Shown: one piece after another, positions 1 through 11,457 of the stretch
Position numbering within the stretch: the first letter of the stretch is position 1
Layout of the letters: each line of letters opens with the position of its first letter
Assembly: GCA_905221605.1 (NCBI GenBank)
Contig: CAJNDS010002798.1
Location: forward strand, 71,437-135,436
From: Symbiodinium natans
Lineage: Eukaryota; Sar; Dinophyceae; Suessiales; Symbiodiniaceae
Direction of reading: 5' to 3'
Length of the DNA stretch: 64,000 nt
Position numbers and translations under genes: made by a program
Notes under the pieces: model-generated
What the model saw: only the letters and a program-made list of their open reading frames with translations
What the model was told of the DNA's origin: nothing
Databases searched by the model: none

Positions 1-1480
1 ATGGTAATCACTCGTGCACGTTCGAGCTGCACCACGCACAATTACATCACACATGCACCAGGCCACGCATACATCGCACATGCTTCACATCACACCGCAC
101 TGCTTGCGCCCATGCACACACCACACACATGCCCAACAACGCACCACACCATGCACACCACACATACACTGCACATCACCACTGCAGAACACAACACATA
201 GTAAATTGCGACAACGCGAAAACACCACTCCATGCATACAGCGCACCACGCATACACCACACTTGTCACACCACACAAGACCACACCACCCCCGAAAACC
301 ACCGGGCCCATGGTGACAGCAGCAGCAGGACCAGGATACGTCGAGGGCGGACCAAGCTCACTCACCATGAAGTCTCGCACAACCTCGCTGGTTCAGGGTC
401 GTGTGTCCGGCCCGTTCGGGCGCTCTCGATCCTGGACGGGCCATGGAAGTCATCCCAGAGGGCTCACCAAAAAAGGCTTGCCATGGGCTCCTTCCCCAAA
501 GGGCGCTGCCAAGAAAGAGGTTCACACTAACCGTCCCCAGGTCGCTGGAAGGCACTCCAACACGGTCAACCGCGAGGCCCGGCCCCACCAATCTCCCACA
601 ATCCAGTTGTACGAGTGGTTACGCACACAGGGCCAGCTGAGCTGCCTTTCGTGCCAGATAAGTGGGATAATCGGTGGCTAACGATTCGTATCCCTAGTCA
701 CCAACTTCCGGCTATCGACCAACCAACCAACCAGGAACACACACACACACACAGACATACACACGCACCGCACACACACACACACACACACATACGCACA
801 CGCACCCGCATGCACGCCAGAAACCAGTGACACAGCATCAGCCCGTCTTTCGGAATGCCAAACGGCATCTGCTACACGCACTCTCACAATCCACAGCACC
901 CAGCGCAGCCATGGGGTCGCTTTTCTTCTGCTGCAACAACAGAACGCTTGATTGCGGGCTTCCCTGAATTAGTCGCTGCGCCAAGCAAACAATGCCAAGC
1001 AAATATCAAACTGTTGCAGCCTTTTTGTTTGCAAAGTCCATCAGGACGCATTGATTGGTTGGCGTAGCAAAGAACGACTGAATTTGTGCTGCCCTTTCTG
1101 TCTCGACATCATGCTGCCGGACGTGTTGTTGGTAGAAGGCCCCTGTCATCAAACAGTTCCGCCTTGGTCGCCGCAGGCGAGGCGCGAGGCACTCTGACTG
1201 CAACCAGCTCGAACTCAGCAGACGGCCATCAAACCGCATGTGTCCCGGTCAAGCTTGGACTTGGCAGCCTGTTGCCAAGCGCAACAGGCAACATGTATAA
1301 CATGTACACTGGGTTGAACTCGCCTGCATGCGAGCAGACATAACCATGTTGAAGTCTGCCTGCATCAACACCAAGAACCCATTCTCACTTCAGCAAAACG
1401 ATCTGCTCAGCCTGCTGTTGCAGAGTTCTTGTTGCTCTAGCTGGTTCCTGGTAGCCAAGGTGCTCACAAGACTCAAGGTG
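1..1480. other. Gene-free CA-rich left end
   Basis: No open frame here looks like protein. The first ~320 bases are low-complexity CA-rich sequence (repeated cacatgcac/caccacaca words), and a dinucleotide CA tract follows at 738-812. The remainder has no motif, splice pattern or repeat I can name. Confidence 0.5.
738..812. repeat. CA dinucleotide microsatellite
   Basis: Near-continuous CA repeat interrupted by single-base changes (acagacatac, acgcaccgc). Confidence 0.9.
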
Positions 1481-1565
1481 CTCAAGGTGCCCAACTCGTG
1501 AAGCGAAGGGATGGACAGATTGACTGCCAAAAGAGTGGCAGATCCCGTGTTCCAGGTGGTGGGGA

Positions 1566-1960
1566 GATTAAAAACCCTTCATGAGGTGCACAAACCATTT
1601 TACGTTGGTCCTTGTAATGAATTGATATGACATGAAAAAGGCAACCAAGCACATCGGGCCTAGGATTGCAGCTGCAGAGCCGCGGCTTGCCAGCATCCCT
1701 GAGTGCTGCCACCGAACGCAAGTCATGGGCTGCGACATTGAAATCGTGCAAGCTAGTGATGCTTCTCTGTCCTGTTCGCCCAGGGCTGTCAACAAAGGTA
1801 TTCTTTGAACCAACTGGCACAGCATCGAGTTCCCCATGTCGATCACTACCCAGCCACCACAGCTCTGTTGATCCCGCGAATCAATGCTGCTCAATGCGTT
1901 CCCCGAGCTTCTGCACAACCGTGTGCAAGAAAAAAAATCCGGGATCCATTGAGAAAGTTC
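1566..1960 (-). CDS. Possible exon of an unrecognised gene
   Basis: Two overlapping minus-strand frames are open. One reads through a GSKNTFVDSPGRTGQRSITS-like stretch and continues about 80 residues. The word KNTF followed by hydrophobic and Pro residues resembles linkers I associate with dinoflagellate proteins, but no domain is visible and I cannot fix start or splice sites. It lies downstream of the kinase on the same strand and could be a later exon or a separate gene. Confidence 0.18.
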
Positions 1961-2623
1961 ATCACCTTTTGCATCTGGAGTTGTTCTGACAAGCGGGTCG
2001 GTCTGCTTCGCCGCGAGCCTGCCCGTAGTAGTCAAAAGACATGCTTTTCTTGCACAAGCCGCCCCAACAACCGAAAGCAACTAACAGCATCTGAAGCACC
2101 TTCGACGACCCACAGCTCCACGAAAATGAGGCTGTCAAACGTCTTCTTCCTGATGCGGCATGCACTGCTGCAATCTGCTATCAAGAGTCTTGCGGCACAC
2201 AGGGCCCACAGAAGATTTTTCAACCAGGGCTTGGTAAGTCGTCTGGCATGTTGCCATCAGACTCCGGTGAAACAAAACATCGCGCAATCCTTTGCATAAA
2301 CTTTGTGTGTCTACATGTGACACATGCAGTATTCCTGCCTAGCTGGGTGACAGCAGGGCTGCTGGAGGTGGGACGCGGGCTCCCCAGACCTTCACCAAGT
2401 CATTGTTCATCTGCTGCAGCCTGACAGCTGCGCTTCAATTCTTTACGATGCATCGTTGTATGAATTTGCTTTGCTTATCCAGCATCTGATTCAGTTTCAC
2501 GCCGCGCCTATTGGGCCTATTCAGCTGAGGGCCTCTTCTTTCTCAAGTTCTACTGCTGCTAATGCATGCGGCTGGATTTACGACGACTCCCTACTCCTGA
2601 CGCAAGCAAGGACGAGGAGTGGG

Positions 2624-4643
2624 TCAAGTGAATTGGGCTTGCCGGGGCAGGGTTACAAGCAAGCTACAAGTGTCACAAGAAAAACGACTTGCACCCCAGC
2701 AGAGCAACATCAAGAGCTCTTCCACGGATGAGCCCCAGAGCCTTCTGCTTTGCACCACAAGCTTATGATCCATGGTGAAGGTGCTGATGCGCAGCTGACA
2801 CAGCTCGGTGCCCATGCCCATGGTGACTGTGAATGCGGCAGCATTCTCGAAGTTTTTCGCATCAATGACATTGGACACTTTCTCCACTTTGTACCCAGCT
2901 GTTGTAAAGGCATTGGAAATGTTCGAGGTGAATGTTGCAATTTCTTCCTCTTCCGACAAACTTTCCCGAGGAGCAAAAACAAAATGCCTCGAGTTCATGC
3001 GCCCGACATCATGCACGATCGGTCTGCCTCCGAACTCCCAAGCTTTGGCCATGCCTTTGAACTGATCCATCGACATTTCCCGAGCGTCACGAGCCATGTA
3101 GCGGCGCATGAGCTCTGCTACTCCTTCAGGAGTGATTGTCGCATTTTCGTTTTGCAAGCTCCTCGTCAGCTCAGCTTCTGAAAGACTTCCACTGCCGCAC
3201 GCATTTGCAGAGTGGAAGGCTGCTTCTGCATTGCTGAATTTCCGGACATATAGAGCCAGAGCTTCTACCACACCCGTACACTTTAGCGACAGGTTTGGGC
3301 GCCTTGCGCGAAGCTCCCGCACAAAATCTAGAGGCGTCGACAAGTCACCTGACAACCAGCTCAAGGCGGGAAACGTCTTGAGCACATCTAGATCACCTGC
3401 CATGGCTGCCTGCAGCTGTTGAAACGTCGGTCGCTTTCCTGGACTCCGTGCCCACAGACAATTTATGAGCGCTTTGAGCTCGGAGGCTTCGGCAAACTGC
3501 TGGAATTCTTTGCGATCCCACCATTTTGAGCTGGCACCCTCATCTGTGAGGACTTTCAGGCCTCCGAAGTACGGGTGGAATGGAGGGATCGGCTGCTTCA
3601 AGAGAAAGACGAGTATCCCAACTGTGAACACATCAGCTTTCTCGCTGTCATACATCTTCTGTCCATACTCTGGCGCATGGTAAAGATCCGTGCCCACGGC
3701 AGCTGTTTGTTCTCGCATGAACTTGGAGCTTTGCGATTTGAGCGTTGGTGATGCGCGCTGTTCTTCATTGTCCGCTGGTGATTCTTCCTGGAGCCAATGG
3801 GTAAGCTTCGCGCATCCCAGGTCGATGATGACGACGTGACCGTTCTCGTCAATGAGGAGATTGTCCGGCCTCGGGATCAAGAGATCATGCAACTCAGCCG
3901 TATTCAAGATGCTCATTTAAAGATTTTACAGTTGTCCCATCCATCTGCAGATGCTCGAAGCATGTTGCAGCATGTTGCTAGCATGTTGCATTGCATATGT
4001 TGCAGCCAAAGAGCTTGAGATCCCTGTGTGTGATTCCACACTTGCACAGCTCTGACATGCCATTGATGATGTCGTGCACGAGGCGCCTCATCGTTCCGTC
4101 ACTCAAGGCCGCTGCCTCGGCTGTGATGAGATCGAAAAGCTCGCCATTGGGGATAGCCTCCATAACAACAATGTGCCTGGCAGGGTCCCATGATGAAGAC
4201 CCACGCCCGATGTGCGTTGCGATGCCGACGTAGCTGATTACGTTGGGATGCTGGAAGACTTGAAAGGGTGCCTGTCGAAGGAAGCTGAGCTCACGGTCGT
4301 TGTCTCTTGAAAGGAACTTGAGAACGTAGCGATGTCCCGTCGGCTCATGCGTTGCTAAGTACGACTGCCCAAAGGCACCTGCCCCCAAGAAGTTGTCCAG
4401 TGTCCAGCGCTCCCCAAAAATCGTGAAAGCTGTGGGTCCGAACCAAGGCTCGTGCCCGCCCTTTCCATCGAACTTCTTCTCTGAGCGCGAAATGATGGCA
4501 ATGTCTGCCGCTTTGACAATAGGAATGTGAGCAGATCCTTCTTGCCCTAGTTTCTGTCTCCAAAATCCAGTGAGAATGACAGCTGGATTTGTGACAGGCA
4601 AAGCCTTAGCCAACCATGGCCATGTACATGAATCATGCTTGCC
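2624..4643 (-). CDS. Ser/Thr protein kinase with degenerate EF-hand
   Basis: Predicted two-exon gene, exons 4643-4015 and 3869-2624, joined by a 145-bp GC-AG intron. The join restores HRDLK|PDNLLIDENG exactly in frame and gives about 614 residues from 4613. The kinase domain shows a glycine loop GAGAFG (~77-82), the lysine in RYVLKF (~99), HRDLK (~196-200), DLG instead of DFG (~216) and an APE triplet. A C-terminal region holds an EF-hand-like loop NACGSGSLSEAE, which lacks acidic residues at X, Y and Z and so probably binds calcium weakly or not at all. An unassigned ~100-residue tail follows, with weak resemblance to kinase-associated (KA1-type) folds. There is no in-frame ATG upstream of the domain: the frame is open back to 4643 and probably begins at an acceptor there, so the true start is in an upstream exon. 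The intron carries tandem CATGTTGCAG-like units. The kinase assignment is firm; pathway and substrate are unknown. Confidence 0.88.
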
Positions 4644-5030
4644 TTATCTTGCCTGAAGCTGAGAGGCTTTGGCTGCACTTCCCGGATCTTCCAGCGCCTG
4701 CATGCAAAGCTTCAAACGATGCTCACTGCAGCCCATGCTACTTGCAACGCCATTTCTCTGAAATCAGGCGAGCAGCTGTCACCAGCTTGCTTCGCGACTC
4801 AGGGCTGAGATGCTGCAGGGCATTTTGCAGGTCATCAGCGGAGCAGGATTTTACCTCAGTGCTGCTTCGTGATTGCATGCTGGTTGAAGCTCGACCATGT
4901 CATTGTTGTGCAGGGTTGAAGAAAACCGGTGGCTTGTCACCGGAAGTCATGCTGCACAGGAGAACCTAAACCATCATTCCTGGCGGCGACAACAACACCA
5001 GGAAATGCCCTGATGCGATAGACAGGTTCA

Positions 5031-5129
5031 CTCCAAGTTCATGCTACGTTTTGTCCTCTTCGGCGCTGTCGGAACTGATGCCTGCTGAGGCACTGCACCC
5101 GCCACTGCAACAGAACATGCAGATCCCAT
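5031..5129 (-). CDS. Candidate N-terminal exon with acylation-type start
   Basis: An ATG opens a short frame starting MGSACSVAVAG and ending in a basic stretch (PKRTKRSMN) just before a TGA. A GT donor (GTGAAC) overlaps the stop. MG-x-x-C/S starts are typical of N-myristoylated and palmitoylated proteins, and many calcium-dependent-type kinases begin this way. It lies ~390 bp upstream of the kinase domain exon on the same strand, so it may be that gene's first exon. The simple donor/acceptor phases I tried did not join cleanly, so the link is unproven. Confidence 0.3.
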
Positions 5130-5389
5130 GGCCGAAATGTCTGGTGTGGCTGTCTTGAGCCTAATGTAGCTGTCGGATCCCAATTCCGTGCATGCTCGCT
5201 CACTTGCCTGCAAGAATCTGAACATTCCATGGCGCAACACGTAGCTGCAGCGAAGTTTCTGCCAATCCCGCATCGAAAGGCCCCTTTTGCTTCACAAACT
5301 GATAGCCTTGGACCAATCGGCGGGAGCAAGTGCATCAAACTGGTAGCTCTGGGGGCAGCACCCATGACGAGAATCATGGCCGCTGCCTT

Positions 5390-5530
5390 CGACACCATAC
5401 AGAGCTACGCAGTCCGCCAGGAAACGGAGCAGATACTTGTCAAAATCGTACAAGTGCAGCTTCTTTGCTTGCAAGCTGCAAAGACTGGAAGCTTGAAGTT
5501 CCCCAATAGGTCCCCAGGTGGTGGCTGGTA
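5390..5530 (-). CDS. Possible exon, unrecognised
   Basis: Open minus-strand frame with a regular amphipathic stretch (AKKLHLYDFDKYLLRFLADC), followed by a candidate GT donor (GTGTCG). It lies between the mL53-like gene and the candidate kinase first exon. No domain recognised. Confidence 0.22.
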
Positions 5531-5643
5531 AACTTGCCTTGGCAAACCACGACACACTGCGCAAAGTCTTCTGCTCCACCCGTCGAGCGGTGAGTGATTC
5601 ATGATTAATGATCATTCGATCGGCAAATGTCTCAGAATGTTGT

Positions 5644-6109
5644 CTAACCGTCTGACGGCCCGCGCATCATCAGTTCGAAGACCTCAATTTCCGTGCCGTC
5701 CTGAGGATCGTATTCTGTGAGTGGAAGAACTGAACCTGGGAAGAATTTGGACTTGGATGCCATCCTGCGACAGCAGTGCCAAGAGATCTCCTGCCGCCAC
5801 AGCTCAGCAACTGGGAAATGCTGCTTAACAACTCTTGCTGCGCTAGCGACCTTCTTGGTAGCGACGCTGGACGGCCTGGCCAGTGATATGAGCAACGTAT
5901 GCCGAGGTACATCTTAGGTGTTTTTCATCACTTGTTGTTTCTCGCGACATGGTTGCGAAGGGCACGAACTTGTTTGCGGTGCATCGCGCGATTTCGCGGT
6001 GAGCATAGTCTACCTGGGTCTTGGCCTTGAAAGGAGAATAGAAAACAAACTCTACTACAACCTTTGATGTAGGGCTGACATTGAAGCCACCGCAGCCAGC
6101 TAGTTGCAA
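5644..6109 (-). CDS. Small two-exon gene, possibly mitoribosomal mL53-like
   Basis: Two exons (to 6014, and 5850-5644) are joined by a 163-bp GT-AG intron in phase 0 with the AG|G acceptor seen in neighbouring genes. The product reads SKVVVEFVFYSPFKAKTQ|VASAARVVKQHF and ends in QDGTEIEVFELMMRGPSDG before TAG. A hydrophobic strand ending in a Pro-Phe turn, then a helix beginning with a small-residue AR/SAR pattern, then strands, is how mL53 proteins (thioredoxin-like fold, mitochondrial large ribosomal subunit) are laid out. The similarity is weak and I rate the family name at about 0.3. The exon pair itself is better supported. The 5' end is not resolved: the frame opens after a stop near 6138 with no ATG. 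Confidence 0.5.
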
Positions 6110-7805
6110 GGGTCCACTTGATTGCTGAGACCTGGTGGGCTAAGAAGGCAAATGCTGCTGCACGCGCGCCCTACGACACATTGAAAAAGCAATAACCCCC
6201 CTACTGCATGATGTTCTGGATTGCATCTCCCCAGCCGGCAGCCAGTGGATTTAGCCACACTTTGTAGCCGCACTGTGTAGCCTCCATGAACAGACAAGCG
6301 GGGAATGCATGACGCCACTAATTCTACATAGGCAAGTCACAAGCAGCTGTGCCCCACCAGCTTCACAACTGTAGAAGACACAAATGAAAGAAAGCAGTCA
6401 AAAAAAGCTTACAAGGGGCAGCCATATGTCGCGCCATCGTACGTGAAGTTGCGACAGCCATAAGCACAGTTGCGAAGCGAGCTCCCGATTGCGCACGCAG
6501 TCCGCAGCACATTCTTGGCAACTTCTGAACATAGGATGTCTATTGTCTCACGCAGCTTTTTTGAAGAACCTATGTCCGAAAAACGTCAAAACTATGCCAG
6601 TTGTTGCGGGACAGTAATTTCAATCTTGTGATTGACTGGATTTTGACTGAATGTTGAAACGAGGGTACGTGCGAGGCTCGCGCGAGATTGTACGAGGCCC
6701 TCGGAGCTCGGGTCTGACAGGTTGACGTTCTGAGGACAAGCGACTCCTTCGGAATGGCTTCCCTCCAGTGTGCACACGAAAAGACACAACAAAAATGATT
6801 CAAGGGAGGCCCATGCTTCTTAGCAGGAATCGTTTGACGGCTTCCCCACACTCCACACGCCAAGATATTGCTGCCAGTGATTTATTTCTGGGTTTTTTCG
6901 TATGTCCATGCTTCTTAGCATGGCCCGTTAGATCTCGTTAGGAATGCGTCCCCGCAGTGGGCGCGCAGAGGGGGCGCGCAGAGATGGAACTTCAAGTGGT
7001 TTTAAGGGCAGATCTCGTCTGGCATGGATTCCCGCAAGTGTGCACAAAGGTACAGGCATCGCGACTTAACGTAATTACCTAGTACAACCTACATCACGAG
7101 AGTACTTTCTCCGAGGCTTGACAAGGCAGATGGGAAACGGCTCTGAAGAGACGCGCCGCAAAACGTTGTTGTGATTTCGTCCTCACGTGGTCAAAATCCT
7201 TGCTCACTCAGCTGGGAAGCCCGACCCAGTCGCGAACAGGCCGGCTGCTTCTTCTCCACGCAACTGGAGAAACATCCCGAGCCTGAGCGTGGCAGCTTGC
7301 TGGGGCCATGCTCTGCACAGTCTCAAAATGCCGAGATTGCGCATGGACGTGCGGTCAGAATCTAGGAGCATTTCGGGATTTAGGGTGAAACTGAAGCACC
7401 CGTCAAGGTTCTGAAATCCTCAGGAGCACCATTGTTGAGGGCGGCACAAAAACCTAGGACTTGGAGTACATAACAGTGGCCATGGCCATGCGTGAAATTT
7501 GAGAGAGATGGCCCAGGAATGCCCCAGCGAGGCCCGCAGGCGCATGCAGCAGCGACTCGAAGCAGGATAACCAGCACCATCCACTTGAGCTAGACATAGC
7601 TAAACGTAGGCCAAGTTTAAGTCCACTGCAGAATCATCCCAACCTTGCAAAGCACAACGTGATCTTGATATCTCTTTCTATACCCGCGATTTTGCTGGCA
7701 AGCTTGCACCGCTTAGGCCGCCTGTCCCCACGTGTGACATGTTGAAGGCCATCATCTGCATGCGCTGCATGATGAGCATCCAGCCGCTCGCAAAACACAA
7801 CTGAC

Positions 7806-8070
7806 TAACATTTGTGAATCTTGACTTTTTTGTAGCACGATTGGCGGCCTCGGATCTTCCGTTGAAGCTTCGGGACATTTCCAGGGCTAAAGCGAAGCCC
7901 CGAACCTGCAACAACAGGGAGCACGGCAAGCAGGACAACAGCAGGACTGATAAGCCAACAAGTGCACCGAGGAAATCGATAAAGGCGAGCGTGTTGCCCC
8001 TCGGGGGAATCGATGCTCCACCTGCGCTTGTGTTGCGGGTCGCAGAAAGGAGAACCTCTTTTCCTCTTAA
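7806..8070 (-). CDS. Possible exon with basic N-side and one membrane segment
   Basis: A minus-strand frame of about 85 codons with no Met at its start reads a Lys/Arg-rich stretch, then a hydrophobic segment ISPAVVLLAVLPVVAGSGL, then a basic tail ending in TAG. It could be a signal or transit leader or a single-pass membrane exon. No family recognised and no splice sites confirmed. Confidence 0.22.
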
Positions 8071-8254
8071 TGTTCTAAGGCCACATATTGTTGCCCATTG
8101 TTAACCGGCACACTTCATCCGATCTCCTTCGTACAAGTATTTTAGTTAGAAGCAATCAAAGGATCGGATGGCCCCACCTGGCTAACTTGTTTTGAATTGC
8201 CCTCACGTGAAGAGCAACCCTTCAACTAAACACGAAACCCCAAGACAGAAACAA

Positions 8255-8455
8255 AATCACTAAGACTAAGGTTCTAGTTTAAGGCTTTTAAGGTTTATTG
8301 CTCAGGTTTCGGGTCTAAACCCTCATAAGCTTCACGCCGCACGCCTGAACTCTGAACCTCAAACCTTAAACTCTAAACCCTTCAGCTAAACCCCAAAAAC
8401 GAAACACTAAACCCATGGGCCTAAAAAACCTAAAGGCAAAACCCTAAACCCCAAG
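8255..8455. repeat. Degenerate telomere-like (CCCTAAA-related) text
   Basis: Repeated words such as aaccttaaact, ctaaaccc and aaaccctaaacccc occur with irregular spacing. The plus strand carries the C-rich version. It looks like an old, scrambled interstitial telomere-like array. Confidence 0.55.
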
Positions 8456-8564
8456 ACTGGATACAGTTTCGATGCTCACACTCGCACAGGCAGACAAGGG
8501 TTCAATGTCCGTCGAAGTAACCACATGGGGCCAAAGGGTGACACCGGCAGGACCGAGCTCCAAC

Positions 8565-8630
8565 ATATGCATATGTACATATATATATATATATATATGT
8601 ATACACATATATATACGTATATATTTATAC
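8565..8630. repeat. TA-rich microsatellite
   Basis: Alternating TA with scattered GTACA/CACATA interruptions over ~65 bp. Confidence 0.85.
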
Positions 8631-9447
8631 CCAGTCCATGCCGTGATCCCGTTTGCCACGAGACCCAACATGCGCAACAAGTTAGATCAAAAAAGTAGCC
8701 GATATAGACACCCTCTACTCCAACATGCATACACGTCGTACTGGTCAAAATAGCTCAATCCGAATTTAGCTCTGGGAACCATATGATTCCCACATGTACT
8801 GCACCATAGCTGCCGTAGCAAGGAGACAATTGCAGCCAAAGTTCACACTGAATTCGAAAATTACATGCATTCACCATCAATTCGCATACCAACACATACT
8901 GCAGCAGCAACCAGAAAGTCACTCTGCAGCACAGAGGTCACGGGAACTCCGTCATGACATGCAGCCACGAACACGTCGCTTGCCAACACATACTGCTATG
9001 GCGGCCAGAAAGTTGTTCTGGAACACAAAGGTGGCGGGTCTCGACCAGAAGCGCACCAGAATGCTCTTGCTGGTGCTCCAGACTCGCCCCATTGGTCCAT
9101 GCACCAACATCACCGTCAATCAAACAAGATCTACCAAATATCTCAATTCTGCTGCACGCAACTCGAATTTGCACTCGGGCTTGTCCTAGTTCAACTCTTG
9201 CTGTTCCTTCTTACTGTCCCACAGCAGAGGATGGGCCGGCACCATTTTGCCATGGCTGAAGGTTGAGCTTTTTTTGTTCGTGAGGGACTGCATGTTACCA
9301 TCGAAGCAGGCAGTCGGCTGTACAGCTGCACGGCTGAAAACACAAAGGGCCATCGCTGGCAGCTAAAAGGACAGTCTCAAAGCAGCACGGCAATGTACAT
9401 TTGGGATCGGGCGTAATCTCCGGGGGTTTCGAAAAGACCCGAGGGCA

Positions 9448-9866
9448 TCAATCAACACAGAGAGTTGCTGTGACCGGAAATGTCGGCATCCCACGGGCCC
9501 CGCCAGGGACCCCAAAGATGCCAAAGGCGTCGAACTGAGAATAAGGGCCCCCAAGAACGGTGTAGTCAACCAGCATCTCTGGGGCCATGAAATTCCACAA
9601 AACGCTGCCTGCCAGATGTTCTCGCAGGCATGCAGGGACTTGTGCCGCGAGGTGTATTGTGTATTGCGTTATCGCGTCATAATACCACGCGCATGTAGCG
9701 CGGGCCTTTCTGCGCCACTGCTTGTCGGATTGATTAGTGGAGACGTCGGGCCACGCAGTCTCCAGCTGCGGTGTCAGCGCTGGGACATCATGCTGCTGAA
9801 ACAAACTCAGGGGCTCTCGCTTGACCTCTTTGGGATCTGTGTTATCTGGGACAGCAAACCCAGACT
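9448..9866 (-). CDS. Exon of an unrecognised protein (~139 residues open)
   Basis: A long open minus-strand frame starts after an AG at 9867 (SGFAVPDNTDPKEVKREPLS) and runs through a Trp/Tyr-rich stretch (WRRKARATCAWYYDAITQYT) and a Gly/Phe-rich one (LGGPYSQFDAFGIFGVPGG) to a TAG. Composition and length look like real protein, but I recognise no family. Directly upstream in the same frame is another open stretch (9870-10098) ending in TGA. This is either an intron between two exons or an in-frame stop in a decayed gene. Confidence 0.42.
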
Positions 9867-9869
9867 CTC

Positions 9870-10500
9870 AAGTCATGCAACGCACAATAAGGGAACGAAC
9901 GAGATTCCGCGTGTGACGCCACGTGGTTTGGACCCATCTCGGAAGGCGAACGCTCAGCACCAGTCGGCGAAGCGAGCGTTTCAGCAAACCCCGCTCACGA
10001 TTGATTGCCACTCTTGCCCCTATGATTTCAAGTTCCGGCCAACTCAAGCAAGGGAGTTTATTTCGTGTGCATGCCAGAGTGTGTCGGGTTACTTGCAAAC
10101 CTTGATCCTCTTGGCGCTGTCCAGGATCCGAAACGTGCCACTTGGCTGAGCTGACTCAAATGCAGGCTTGATCTGAATGCGTGATCCGATGGGGCGAGCT
10201 GATTCAAGATGATTCAAGGCACATCTGACCCCTTACCTGCACCTTCGCGCATGCTACCCAAAATCTCGCAGCCACATTGAAAGTGCAGCAACGGCCTGGC
10301 CGGGCAAGCTCTGAGCGCTGCCGGAAAGCACTTCACCGAGTAATCCGATCCCACGCAGAATTCTGGACCTGTAACAGGCCTGCCGTAAACCTTTCGTGCC
10401 AGCTCCAGTACTCATCACACGCCCAGCCAAGACAGGGCTCTGGCACCGTTCGAGAGTATGGTTTGCTTGAGCCGATGACTTTGGGACAAGCGCTTGCACA
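9870..10500 (-). other. Possible upstream exons of the 9448-9866 gene
   Basis: Minus-strand frames here read protein-like stretches (PEPCLGWACDEYWSWHERF; GIGLLGEVLSGSAQSLPGQA; LKRSLRRLVLSVRLPRW). They lie on the same strand and just upstream of the 9448-9866 exon. I could not find donor/acceptor pairs joining them unambiguously. Confidence 0.22.
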
Positions 10501-11073
10501 TACCTCTAGACGATCGCACGAATACATCATGGCTATCCTTCTCTTTCTTTTATCCCATTTTTATTCCTTACCGCAGGGCATACTGTTAATCGACTAGGCA
10601 ACTACCGCTGTGAAAACCAACAGCCCCAGCATTGACAGGAATCGAGATGCTTCCCCAAGCCAGCTGGATTTTCATTGGTGTGTGGTCAATCTTAGTACTG
10701 GAATCGACGCTGCCCCGAGCCGGCTGGATTTTCATCGGGGCTAGTACATGGAATCGACGTTTTCGTGAGCCCGCCGCATTTTCAGATGGGTTTGTAGTAC
10801 AAACTTAGTACGGGAATCGATGAGATGCCTGACGCCAGAATCCGCCAGAAAGCGTGGCCAAGTGCCTGTCCCTCAAACACCCCACAGCAGGAGCCAAATT
10901 TGTCGTTAATTTTTTCTTTGTCGTGGGCCAGAATCCGCCGCAGCTCCTGAAGTTAAGGGGCGTGGCATGGCGTGGCAAAACCCGCACGCAATAACCCGGG
11001 GTGTTTATCATCTCCCACATGTATACTTCTTGTATACTACCCAAGCCGCACAACCAGGAAGTCTCGAAGGATG

Positions 11074-11457
11074 CTACCAAACAAGGAAGATATCAATAGA
11101 GAAAGAACCTCCCGCCCTCAAATCCAACAAATGCCCACAACTTCCCTGCACCTTGCAGTCCCTCCTGTCGCGCGTCGCAAAAACCCATAGCGTCCCATCC
11201 TGGACCGCCATGGAAGGCTTGCGCAGCACTTTGCACAGCTGGTGCATTTGCAAACCTTCTCGAGTGTTCTGAAAGTGTTCTGGAAGTGCTCTGCGTGTGC
11301 TCTGAAAGTGTTCTGAAAGTGCCGTCCCGGCCTGATCTGCTGCAATGACACGGGACCTCAGCTCTTCAAGACGACTGCGGCAAAACAGTGGAAAACGCTT
11401 CAGGATTGTCCTCAACTCAACAACAAGGGGCTGCAGAGCAGTGTCGGTGACGGCCAC
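11074..11457 (-). CDS. Hypothetical coding region with internal repeats
   Basis: A 127-codon open frame starts TALQPLVVELRTILKRFPL, passes through a short repeat (SEHFQSTRRALPEHFQNTRE, encoded by a repeated ~13-bp ACACTTTCAGAAC word) and ends near a SFSIDIF stretch. The first ~45 residues look helical and protein-like. The repeat could equally be intronic. No known domain. Confidence 0.3.
   Translation of the reverse strand: MAVTDTALQPLVVELRTILKRFPLFCRSRLEELRSRVIAADQAGTALSEHFQSTRRALPEHFQNTREGLQMHQLCKVLRKPSMAVQDGTLWVFATRDRRDCKVQGSCGHLLDLRAGGSFSIDIFLVW

Larger units (their letters stand above)
6140..9440. other. Region without a supported gene
   Basis: Apart from one weak hydrophobic frame (7806-8070), I find no credible coding sequence. 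A short minus-strand frame at 7380-7580 begins with a signal-peptide-like MVLVILLRVAAACA but has no further support. The region also carries degenerate CCCTAAA-like text (8255-8455) and a TA-rich tract. Confidence 0.4.

Noticed and set aside
9236-9262. ccattttg...ggctgaag resembling the spliced leader
   Set aside because: Requires a four-base insertion in the core and has no gene behind it.
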